A DNA stretch of 64,000 bases. Source: Zygnema cylindricum. Its lineage: Eukaryota > Streptophyta > Zygnematophyceae > Zygnematales > Zygnemataceae. The translations under genes and the position numbers were made by a program. Positions 1 through 10,001 of this stretch are shown here, in pieces. The notes beneath the pieces are model-generated. The model was not told the origin of the DNA and ran no database searches. It saw only the letters and a program-made list of their open reading frames with translations. Position 1 is the first letter of the stretch. Each line of letters begins with the position of its first letter. The stretch is from the NCBI GenBank assembly GCA_037447655.1, contig JBBHKE010003037.1:62001-126000 (forward strand). Direction: 5' to 3'.

Positions 1-1002
1 CATTACTCAAACAACCTTTAAACCCCCAACCGTTCCACTAGTTTGTGCATACTCCATAGATAGACAAGGCTATTATTCATCTTCAAGATGAGCCTTTCAA
101 TTTCTTTTTTAAAATAAAAAGACATAACATGTACAAATTTAGGGTTTATTTTTTGGAATTCTTAACCCTAGGTCAGCATATTACTGTCCTTTGGTCGCAA
201 ATTCCTTGTTTTTGCAACGTGGAATTAGGGTTTGTGAAACCCTTTTCCTTAATCCTAACTCCCTTCCAAGTTTATTTGCATATTTCTTCTTTGTTCCCGT
301 ATTTCTTTTCCTTTTCTTTTGGGTGTGGACATTCACAAAGTAAGGGCCCGCGCGGTCCGGAAGACATTGGGAGGAGACCCCTTTTAGAGGAAATTTTGGG
401 AGTGGATTGCGGAGCGGATTCACCCTTTGAGGCTCTGCAAAGCCCCAGCTGTAGCGACCAGCTGCTGTTCACCTTTGATAATCACCAGATTATTAATGGT
501 GCCGTGTAAGTATTACGATGCCTTGCGGGTGCAGGGGCGTGTTAAGATAACTGGTTGACCATTTAGAGGCTTCGTGCGTGGATTGGGTCTCATTAAACCC
601 AATTGTATTGAGCATCTGCATTTCCCAACTTTCTTTGCTTGTAATCTGGCCGTGAGTGGCCTTGCGCTTCTTGTTATTTCATGGAGTGGATTTTATTGCT
701 TAGTTCTGGCCGTTGGTGGCCCTAGATAGTTGTTTCTCCGGTTGTGTTGCTGTAGATCTATACCTATGGGTGCTTGGATAGCAATTTTTTTGCCTTTATA
801 GATCTGGCCCTTCGGCCTTGCCCACTTGTTTGCAAGGTATAAGGTTTCGGTAATACGGCTTTTTGCTAGATCTGACCACCACCAGGTCTTGCTACAGACT
901 TGTTGTGTTGAGTTGTCTTGTGTGGATTGGTCTGTCATTTAACGCACCTCGGTTAGGCCATCCCGAAATTTATAGTCATAATAGAAAGTTTTCTCTTCGT
1001 TT
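1..1002. other. Leader region of a decayed retroelement, no gene supported
   Basis: Only short open frames occur here and none shows a recognisable domain or plausible exon structure. The stretch precedes the Gag-like remnant on the plus strand, so it may be its 5' untranslated or LTR sequence, but I could not find a matching LTR copy or a primer-binding site. Confidence 0.3.
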
Positions 1003-2470
1003 ATGCCCACGGATTGGGATAACTTACGTTATCAATCCAGATCTACTCGCGGCGGGACAATTTTCCGTCCACCGCAGTCAAATCTTTCTGGTTTCTCCAA
1101 GTCTACGGATGCACCTGTTTCGGTTGTGGCCCCTAGATCTCCGTTACTTCAGTCAGTATTGACCACAGTCTCATCATTATCATCGGTTTCCTCTAGGTCA
1201 TACCTAGATAGAACCGAAGAAGACTTTTTGGAGGAAATCTTTCCCTTTCCTCTCACATTTCAGTTTCCAGTCAGTCCAAATTTGACACGACTGGTTCATT
1301 CCTCCTTTGACAATATGGCTTCCTCCTCGGAAGTGTCTATGGGGAGGATGCAATTTTGTTTCTCCGGTTTGGAAGACACTATGTCATTGTCTCATTTGCG
1401 CATGCTTTATGACACGGAAATGAGGGACTTAGCCTTCCGATATCAAGATCGGTTCGACCTTAGGGTGGCTTTCTCTCTTCTCGGCCGATTCCTTCGAGGT
1501 TTGGCTCTCACCTTATACACACGGAAGTATGAGAGTATGGGTCAGATGACGAAACATTGTCCACCCTTCGCAAGACTACCAAGTGTTCCTGGTCAGGTAG
1601 AAATTCCATACCAGGCGGCTGTTCCGGCAGTATTGGACATTAATGGGGATGAGCTATATCCAGCCATCCCTAAAATTCCTCAGTAGTATGCTGTGGCTGC
1701 CCGTGCGGCGGTTCCAACTAGACCGGGAGGATTAATTCTTTTACGTGACCCCCTATCGTTCAAAATTCGTGGGACAGTTTCCTCCTCAATCGAAAACATT
1801 CATTTAGACTCATCTCAGTCAAACATACGGACTGAAATTAACCTTTGAGCAAGCGACGAAATACTCGTTTAAGTATGCGATGCAATCGGCGTGGTGGGAT
1901 GCTCATGAGAAACCCGAATCTCAAGAGGAGCAATTTGACCAATCCCCCCCACCTTCCAAGAGCCCGTGGCCTCCTAATAGGCCTCAAAAGACGCCAACCA
2001 TGGGAAACCCGCCATTTAATTCCAGAGACCGACTATGTTTTCGATGTGAAAACACGGGGCAGGATGCTCGCATGTGCCCAGATAAATCAGCCACATGCAC
2101 TCATTGCCAACAGAAGGGACATTACGTCCACCGTTGCCATGTTAATGACCCCAACTTATCTTATCAGAATGAGATTCAAAACGGGGAAATTCCTGCTCGT
2201 TCAGCAAAGCCGGTCACTCCTCCTACAAAGACGAGAAAGAGGCGACTCCGCCTAAGATCTCTCGACAAGAGAGGGAAAAGGCCGAGTTGCAAGTCATGAT
2301 GGCCGCTATGATGAAGGACCAATTTCCTGCATTCATGGCCGAAATGAAACCCCAATTCACAGGGATGGCGAAGACAGTCGTCCACATGCCATCGATGGCT
2401 GGCCGAAACCTCTAGGATTCTACTGTCCAACAACGGGAAGCTACTTTCGATAAGGGCTCGCCTGATCATA
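1003..2470 (+). pseudogene. Gag-like retroelement polyprotein remnant with zinc knuckles
   Basis: An open frame at 1003-1686 (about 227 codons, probably capsid-like) stops and continues in another frame at about 1880-2299. The second part carries two CCHC-type zinc knuckles. The first is degenerate: CFRC is followed by a final Cys but a Gln stands where His is expected. The second is intact: Cys-X2-Cys-X4-His-X4-Cys in CTHCQQKGHYVHRC, about 2095-2137. In LTR retroelements such knuckles bind nucleic acid during particle assembly. Between the parts there is a frame change near 1690-1720 and a stop near 1806, so the gene is broken. A retropepsin-like segment follows on the same strand, as expected for gag-pol order. 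No reverse transcriptase is visible, so the superfamily is not assigned. Confidence 0.6.
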
Positions 2471-2639
2471 ATCGAGACGGTAAATTACAGAATTCCCGAA
2501 TTCCACTTTCTTTCGAGAAAGAATCTCTCTCTCCTCTACCAGACACGGTTTCCTCCATTGCGGATGAAGCGCTCACCATCCTCGATGCCACCATCCATGA
2601 TGTGCATCGTGTCAAAGAACGGTTAAGTATCTTTCAGCC

Positions 2640-3670
2640 ATGACAGATAATGTTAAAGCCTCTCCCCTTTTTAATGAGGTTCCCAAAGCCTCTCCTCTTG
2701 TCGACGAGTTCGCCGCAGCAGCCGCGTCGAGGGCTCCGCAGTTGAATCGTAGTCTTTTAGTTATTCAGCCGGTAACCGTGGATGAGCGTCGTAACCTTGA
2801 CCCTCATTTCATTTTCCTGGACAACTCTCAAAAGTCCCTTTCTGTTAATGGTGTTGCTCTTTCTCTCCCTCTCATGGGCACTGGAGCTAAACCTTTGATC
2901 CTTGGATCCGAATTCGCCTCCTCTTGTCGACGAGTTCGCCGCAGCTGCAGCGTCGAGGGCTCTGCAGTTGAACCGTAGTCTTTCGGTTATTTAGCCGGTA
3001 ACCGCGGATGAGCGCCGTAACCTTGACCCTCATATCAGTTTCCTGGGCAACTCTTAAAAGTCCCTTTCCGTAATGGTGTTGCTCTTTCTCTCCCTCTCAT
3101 GGGCACCGAAGCCAAACCCTTGATCCTTGGATCTGGATTCGCGCTCAAGCTTGGTCTGACCGCAGACAAGCTCCAAGCCACGGCTACATGGCTTCTCACT
3201 TCAGCCGGTACCACAGAGGCGGTGCTTGGTGAAACTCTGAGACCTCCATAAGTCCTCAGAGTGGACAGCTTCCAAGAAGCCTCTAGGATAATCCTGACCC
3301 CTTTGTGTTTAAGCAAAAATAACTGCCACCCTGGCAGACAAAAACTCTGACCAACTTCACCCTAAGAGCGAGTCTGTGGAAATTTGTGTCTGAGCATTAG
3401 TCACCAAATGCGATGGTTACGAATGCTTAGTGGGATAGGATGTTATCTTTCGAATCGGTGGAGGCGTAGATATGCATGATCAAACCTTCTCCTATCGTCC
3501 CTCTAACTTTGCGGAACCCAAAAATCAGCCTTCAGTTTCTGGAACGCAAAATCTGGCTTTCTCTTGTCTCTGTCCACAAACTGTTGCCCACTATGGCCCA
3601 TTTGGCGAGAGCGCTCTCGCTGCATTTTCCAATGTTGAACTTAGGGACGATAATTGCGACTCTCTTTTCT
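2640..3670 (+). pseudogene. Retropepsin-like aspartic protease region, degenerate and internally duplicated
   Basis: The translation contains VNGVALSLPLMGTGAKPLIL followed by a segment like the 'alanine-lysine-leucine-glycine-leucine' helix of retropepsins, and near 3410-3470 a CLVG-type segment resembling the second half of the fold. The catalytic Asp of the usual D-T/S-G-A motif is Gly here in both copies (GTGA, GTEA), so the enzyme would be dead. The first part is present twice in tandem (2693-2918 and 2919-3142). The second copy has several stops. It lies directly downstream of the zinc-knuckle remnant, which supports reading the two as parts of one gag-protease polyprotein. Assignment rests on motif shape only. 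Confidence 0.45.
2693..3142 (+). repeat. Tandem duplication of about 226 bp
   Basis: Two adjacent copies (2693-2918, 2919-3142) each start TCCTCTTGTCGACGAGTT and end near CTTGGATC(C/T)G(A/G)ATTCGC. They differ by scattered substitutions and a small indel, so the duplication is not recent. It lies within the retropepsin-like segment and removes its reading frame. Confidence 0.85.
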
Positions 3671-3970
3671 AAGAAAGGATCCTACTAGACACCTCATCAT
3701 TGCCAGATATTCTTAGTGAGCTCGGTCTTCTCCTCGACTCGCGTCATCTCTCGGATACTTTCGACACTAATGTCTCTCCACACATTCGCCATGGGATGGA
3801 CATCGATTCTAACGGGATGTTGAGTGTGGAGACGGTGTATATGTGTACAAGTGGTGATCAGGGGTTCCACGTGGAGTGCATCGCCCCTCCATTATCATTC
3901 AACCCAGCCGACCATTGTTGTCGCCATGGCTGTCCCATTCTCTCGGTTATATTGGCCAACTCCTCTTAAG

Positions 3971-4180
3971 GCTAAGGAGCTGGGGGCGGGGATTATTGGG
4001 TCCATCTCACTCTAAGGGAGAACTCTTTCTTTTTCCCTATGTCATATTCACGTTTGTTCTTTTGCACGATGTATATCAATTTTTCCCTTTTCATTCATTT
4101 TTCGTTTGTATATATGGTTGTGAGCATGACTTGGTTGGTTAGGATGCATAGTTCACCTTGCTTCTCACTTGTGCACGACA
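3971..4180 (+). repeat. Long direct repeat, copy 1, preceded by a polypurine tract (possible LTR edge)
   Basis: The 189 bp from 3992 match 5721-5907 closely, 1.73 kb apart in the same orientation. Copy 1 is immediately preceded by a G-rich purine tract (3976-3991, GGAGCTGGGGGCGGGG). This is the arrangement of a polypurine tract followed by a 3' LTR. If so, the LTR begins near 3992. The other LTR and the target duplication were not found. Confidence 0.45.
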
Positions 4181-4675
4181 GGTGTCATGCTGCATCTTAT
4201 CGGTGGCCAGCATGTATGATTTTTGGCTGGCACGCGCGATATTTGACGTGCGCGCACGATATCATGCATGCACGCACGATTTCTGCATGAACGCATGGTT
4301 TGTAGTTTCACGCTTGAGTTTGTAGTTTCATTAGTATCATATCGTCGATTCACTTATTTGTGGCGTGTACGCGATTCGCGTGCAGGTTTCGTTTGGATAT
4401 ATGCTAATTTCGTGCGATATGTTTTATTTCGTGCGTAGGTATGCGATTTCGAAATTATGGATGCGAAATATCGTTTGGGTGACTCAAAGCGATTTCGAGA
4501 GTATTTCGTGCGATATGTTTCGTTTCGTGTGTATGCACGCAATTTTGGATTATAGACGCGGAGTACCGTTTGGAGGCGAATCACGATTTCCGGGCGACGC
4601 TACGATACACCTTATTTATTTAAGTCGCGAACCCATGTAGGTACGCGCGTACATGTTGTTAGGGAGGGTTTTTAC
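4181..4675. other. Non-coding, CGCACGAT/TTTCGTGCGATATGTTT-like short repeats
   Basis: No gene is supported. Between 4230 and 4600 related phrases such as GCACGCACGAT, ATTTCGTGCGATATGTTT and TTCGTGTGTATGC recur, in an irregular degenerate repeat. It may belong to the putative LTR starting near 3992. Confidence 0.35.
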
Positions 4676-5080
4676 TAGTGTTGGGTATCGAGGACCTATT
4701 GTCGATATTCGATATATATCGAATTTCAGGTACCCGATAATCGATATATCGCTTCGATATATCGAAAAACAAATTATCGCGATATATCGCTGATATATCG
4801 TCGATATATCGAAACATCAAAAAATCAAAATTTTCATTTTTTTTTTCAACCCTCCCCCCCCCCCCCCCTCCCCCTCAGTGGGGGGGGGGGGGGGGTATCC
4901 GTACGTTTTTCCGTACGGTTTTCCGTACTATGACTGTACGGACACCCAAATTTTTGCGATATATATCGCGATAATTTATGTTGGTCGCGGTACGATATAT
5001 CGAGGAATCTGCTCGATCGATATTCGATATATCGAATATCGAAATTATCGCGATATGAATTTACCCGATACCCAACACTA
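4676..5080. mobile_element. hAT-type MITE, family A (405 bp), perfect 8-bp TSD
   Basis: Inverted termini TAGTGTTGGGTATCG and CGATACCCAACACTA bound the element, and GTTTTTAC flanks it on both sides (4668-4675 and 5081-5088). An 8-bp duplication and TAGTG termini are hallmarks of the hAT superfamily. The interior is mostly TCGATATATCGA-like palindromes. At its centre a run of C is followed by a run of G (about 4852-4896), able to form a homopolymer hairpin. There is no coding capacity. A close relative is at 49411-49798. Confidence 0.9.
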
Positions 5081-5720
5081 GTTTTTACCCTCTGACTGTG
5101 GGTTTTGTTGGGCGTACGACAAACGATGTTGGCTGCCTATTGGCCAACATTTTAATTAGTTTCATGCATGTAAAGTAGGCTAGACGTAGGCTAGTTTCGC
5201 TTAGGCCTAGCGTAGCTCCTAGTTAGGCTGATTCTCAGACTTAAAGAATTTTAGCTTTTGGACAAGAATTTTCTCTTCGCGGTTAAGCTTCTCTCTTGCT
5301 CTCTCTCACCGATTGCTCACGTTTTTCTCCTTTATTGCTAGCTAGCTGTAGAGGCTAGATATACTAAGCCTTTTCCTTGTTGTATTTCTCCCCACGCTTT
5401 TTAATCCACACGGCTCAAAGCCAAGTCCGGAAGGTTTCCCTCCAACTTGTGTTATTTTTTGGGAAGTGGTGGAGTGAAGTTCGTGTGGAGAGGCATCCAC
5501 ATCCGGCTGCGCCTTCTACGGGCCGCAGAACGCTTTGGAGTGTTTGTGTTTGTTTTGCTTGTATTTCGGTCGGGAGTGGGAAAGTGCATTTTGGCCATTT
5601 TGGAAATTTTCCTTTTTTGGTTGAAATTGTTTATTTGCTTAGCTGCCTCTTTAAGATAACTCTTGTAGAGAATACGATAGGGCCTCGAAGGCCTAATGGC
5701 TACCTCGTGGCTTAGTATAA
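5081..5720 (+). other. Non-coding stretch between the MITE and the second long direct repeat
   Basis: No gene is supported. Short open frames at 5377-5715 lack any recognised domain. If the LTR reading of 3992 onward is right, this is the rest of that LTR. Confidence 0.3.
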
Positions 5721-5907
5721 ATTATTGGGTCCATCTCACTCCAAGGGAGTACTCTTTCTTTTTCCCTATGTCATATTCACGTTTATTCTTTTGCACGATG
5801 TATATCCATTTTTCCCTTTTCATTCATTTTCGTTTGTATATTTGGCTGTGAGCATGACTTGGCTGGTTAGGATGCATAGTTCACCTTCCTTCTCACTTAT
5901 GCACAAC
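5721..5907 (+). repeat. Long direct repeat, copy 2
   Basis: It matches 3992-4180, starting ATTATTGGGTCCATCTCACT and ending near TTATGCACAAC, with few substitutions. It runs without a break into the CT array, so the array grew at, or replaced, the sequence that followed. Confidence 0.85.
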
Positions 5908-8900
5908 CTTTTCCCTCTCTCTCGCGCCTATCTCACTCTCTCTCTCTCTCTCTCGTTCCCTGTACCTTCACCTCTCCCTCTCTCTGACTCTCTCCCTCTC
6001 CCTCTCCCTCTTTCTCGCGCCTTTCCCTCGCTACCTCTCTCTCTCGCGCCACTCCCTCTCCGTCTCTCTTGCGCACCTCTCTCTCTCGCTCTCACTTGCG
6101 CCCTTCTCCCTCTTTCTCACCCTCTCTCTCTCACGCCCCTTTCCCTCTCGCTTTCTCTCACGCCCCTCTCCCTTTCTTTTCAACCCTCTCTTTCTCACTC
6201 TCCCTTGTTTTTTTATGCCCCTCTCCCTCTCCCTCTACATTGCACTCCTCACTTTCTCCCTCCCTCTTACGCAACAATCCCTCACTTTTACAACCCTTTC
6301 TTTCTCACTCTCCCTCTCTTTATCGCGCCCCTCTCTCTCTCCCTCTTTTGCGCACCTCTCCCTCTTCCTCTCTCTCGCGCCGCTCTCCCTCTCTCTCACG
6401 CTTCTTTTTCTCTCCCTTTCTCTCACGCACCTCCCCCCTTCCCTCACATTCCTACTCCATCTCCACCTCCCTCTCCCTATCTTTCTCGCCCCCTGTTTCC
6501 CTCTACCTGCCCCTCTCTCTCCCTCTCCCTCTCCCTCTCCTTCTCCCACTTCCTCTCCCCCACCCTCTCCCTCTCCTTCTCCCCCTTCCTCTCCCCCACC
6601 CTCTCCTTCTCCCACTTCCTCTCCCCCACCTCTCCCTCTCTCTCCCTCTCTCTCGCACCCTTCTCCCTCTCCCTATCTCTCTCCCTCTCCTCCTCTCTCC
6701 CTCTCTCCCACTCCCTCTCTATCTCCCTCTCGCGGCCCTTCCCCTCTCCCTCTATTGCACCCCTCTCCTTATCCCTCTCTCTCTCGCGCCCTTCTCCCTC
6801 TCCCTCTCCCTCTCTCTTAAGCCCCTCTCCCTCACTCTCGCCTCTCCTTCTCTACCTCTCTCTCGCGCGCTCCCTCCCCCACTCTTCGTGCCCCTCTCCC
6901 TCTCCCTCTCTCTCTTCCTCTCCCTGTTCCTCTCCCTCTCCCACTCTTGCTCTCCTTAACCCTCTCCCTCTCCCTCTCCCTCTCCCTCTCCCTCTCTCCC
7001 ACCCCCCTCTCCCTCTCCCTTTTTCTCGCGCCCCTCTCCCTCGTCCTCTCCCTCTCTTTGCACCCCTCTCCCTCCCCCTCTCCCTCTTCCTCTCGCGCCC
7101 ATCTCCATCTCCTTTTCCTTCTCCCTCTTCCTCTCTCGCCCATCTCCATCTCCCTCTCTCTAGCAGCTCTCTCCCCCCCCTTTCCCTCTCTCTCTCTTGC
7201 CCCTCTTCCTCTCCCTTTCTTTGCTCCCCTTTTTCTTGCCATTTCCTTGCACCCCCCTCCCTCTCCCTCTCCTACTCCCTCTCGCGCCCCTCTCCCTCTC
7301 CTTTTTCCTCTCCTGCCCATCTCCTTATCCCTCCCTCTTGTGGCTCTCTCCCTCTCCCACTCTTTCGCTCCCTCTCCCTCGCGCTCCTCTTCTCTCCCTC
7401 TCTTTGCACCGCTCTCCCTCTCCCTCTTCCTCTCACACCCATCTCCACCTCCCTCTCTGTCATGCACCTCTCCCTCTCCCTCTCTCTCGCACCCCTCTCC
7501 CTCTCCCTCTCCCGCGTGCCCTCTCCCTCTCCCTCTCCCTCTTCCTCTCGCGCCCCTCTCCCTCTTCCTCTTCCGCTCAAGCCCATTTCTATCTCCCTTT
7601 CTTGCAGCATCCTCCCTCTCCCGCTCCCGCTCCCTCTCCCTCTCCCACTCCCTCTTCCTCTCGAGCCCATCCCCATCTCCCTCTCTCTCGCGGCTCTCTC
7701 CCTCTTCCTCTCCTCTCTCGCGCCCCTCTCCCTCTCCCTCTCTTTGCACTCTTCTCCCTCTCCCTCTCACTCCTCTCACGGCCATGTCCATCTCTCTCTC
7801 TCACGCGGCTCTCTCCCTCTCCCTTTTCCTCTCCCTCTCCCTCTCCCTCTTCCTCTCACACCTATCTCCATCTCCATTTCTCTCGCTGCTCTCTCCCTCT
7901 TCCTCTCCCTCTCTCTCTCACTCCTCTCCTTCTCCCCCTCTTTGTACCCCTCTCCTTCTCCTTCTCCCTCTCCCTCTCCCTCTCCCTCTCCCTTTCCCTA
8001 ACGCACCCCTTTCCCTCTCGCCCCATCTCTATCTCCCTCTCCTTCTTCTTCCTCTCGCCCCATCTCCATCTCCCTCTCTCTCGTCGCTCTCTCCCTCTTC
8101 CTCTCCCTCTCTCTTGCACTCCTCTCCTTCTCCCCCTCTTTGCACCCCTCTCCCTCTCCCTCTTCCTCTCGTGCCTATCTCCATCTCCCTCTCTTTCGCG
8201 GCTCTCTCCCTCTCCCTCTCCATCTCTTTCGCGCCCCTCTCCCCCTCCCTCTCCCACTTCCTCTCGAGCCCATCTTCATCTCCCTCTCTCTCGCAGCTCT
8301 CTCCTCTCCCTCTCCTTTTCCATCCCTCGTGCGCCCCTCACCCTCTCCCTCTCCCTCCCCCTCTTCCTCTGTCGCCCATCTCCATCTCCCTCTCTCTCGC
8401 TGCTCTCTCCCTCGCCCTCTCCCTCTCTCTCGCGCCCTTCTCCCTCTATCTCTCTTTGCACCCCTCTCCCTCTCCATCTCCCTCTCGCGCTGCTCTCCCT
8501 CTCTCTCTCCCTCTTCCTCCCATGCCCATCTCCATCTCCCTTTTTCTCGCGGCTCTCTTCCTCCCTCTCCCTCTCTCTCGCGCCCCTTTCCCTCTCCCTC
8601 TCATTGCACCCCTCTCCCTATCCCTCTCCCTCTCGCGCCCCTCTCCCTCTCCTTCTCCCTCTTTCTCTTGCGCCCATCTCCATCCCCCTCTCTCTCGCGG
8701 CTCTCCCGCTTTCTCCCTCACCCTCTCTCTCGCGCCCCTTTCCCTCTCTTCGCACACCTCCCTATCCCTCTCCTTCTCACGCCCCTCTCCCTCTCCTTGT
8801 CCTCTTCCTCTTCCGCCCATCTCCATCTTCCTCTCTCTCACGGCTCTCTCCCTCTCTCTCGCGCCCCTCTGCCTCTCCCTCTCTTTGCACCCTTCCCTCT

Positions 8901-9220
8901 CCCTCTTCCTCTTCCTCTCGCACCTGTCTCCATCTCCGTCTCTCTCGCAGCACTCTTCCTCTCCCTCTCTCTCACGCCCCTCCCTCTCCCCCTTCCTCTC
9001 GCGCCCATCTCCATCTCTCTCTCGCTCGTGGCTCTCTCCCTCTCCCTCTCTCACAGCCCTCCCTCTCCCTCTCCCTCTCTTTGCACCCCTCTCCCTCTTC
9101 CTCTCCGTCTCCCTCCCTTTGTACCCTTCCCCCTCTCCATCTCGCGCCATTCTCCCTCTCCAGCCCATCTCCAGCTCCCTCTGTCTCGCATCTCTTTCCC
9201 TCTCCCTCCCCTTCTCATAC
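5908..9220. repeat. 3.3-kb CCCTCT-rich array with a higher-order unit
   Basis: Nearly the whole span is C and T, mainly CCCTCT hexamers. From about 7040 a longer module recurs roughly every 80-150 bp: GCGCCCATCTCCATCTCCCT, then CTCTCTCGCGGCTCTCTCC, then CTTTGCACCCCTCTCC. About twenty 'CCATCTCCATCTCC' copies can be seen. Open frames of up to 780 codons arise because a pyrimidine strand rarely spells a stop in either direction; they are not genes. Confidence 0.95.
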
Positions 9221-10001
9221 TCATTGACGAACATGGATTGTATAGATGTGATAAGAATACCAGATTTACCCAAGGTAAAGCACTCTTAATTTGTCCATTG
9301 GGTCACCTTCCACAGTCCGGATACAAAAAGCAAGACAGTCACCAGGAAGAGACAATTCCATTGTTTTCAAAATTTATTGCTTTCCGGGATTAATAGAAAC
9401 TTTATGTTTATATACTTCACTTATCGCTCATGGACAGTTGTCAGAAGAGTTTTCACTATTTAGTCTTCTCATCCATCAAACCGTTCGGCATCTCATAAAA
9501 TTAGCAATAGCGCTCTGAATCTCATATTTCATTCTACTTCGTAATACATGAGCTTTTACATCCTCCCATATGAAAAAGGCATCAGAGATGCCCTCAAAAT
9601 TTCCGCACATAAAATTAAATCTGGAGACTATAATTTTTCTCCCATGTTATTCATTCATTGCACTACTCTCTCACAAAATACCAAATATGCTCCTGTCTTC
9701 CCATATAAGCGAAAAAAAGAGAGAAGAGATTAGTCCTAGGAAACTCCTACATTGCTCCACTTTTCTTAACCACGAGAACATGATCAGATTTCGCAAAAAC
9801 AAAAGCGAAAAAAAAGTCAAATTCAAGGTCTAACATCAGGAAACACTGAAAATTATAATATTAATCTATACTCTACTCGCCCGATCTCCTTAACATTACT
9901 ACCTTAATTTTCACTTACATGCTTTTCATTCGTTCCGCTTCTCGGGTTTTTTCACTTATTGGTAGCCATTTCCTATTCAATTTAATCGTACATGAATGTA
10001 T
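9221..10001. other. A+T-rich intergenic stretch downstream of GluTRBP
   Basis: No gene or mobile element is recognised. It presumably includes the 3' untranslated region of the minus-strand gene ending at 10002. Confidence 0.4.

Noticed and set aside
3700-3969. Cys/His-rich segment resembling a PHD finger
   Set aside because: Spacing of Cys and His does not fit the full Cys4-His-Cys3 pattern and the frame is short and within retroelement debris.
5725-9393. Very long Ser/Leu/Pro-rich open frames on the plus strand and Glu/Arg/Gly-rich frames on the minus strand
   Set aside because: All lie in the CCCTCT array, are open in several frames at once, and reflect lack of stop codons in pyrimidine/purine DNA.
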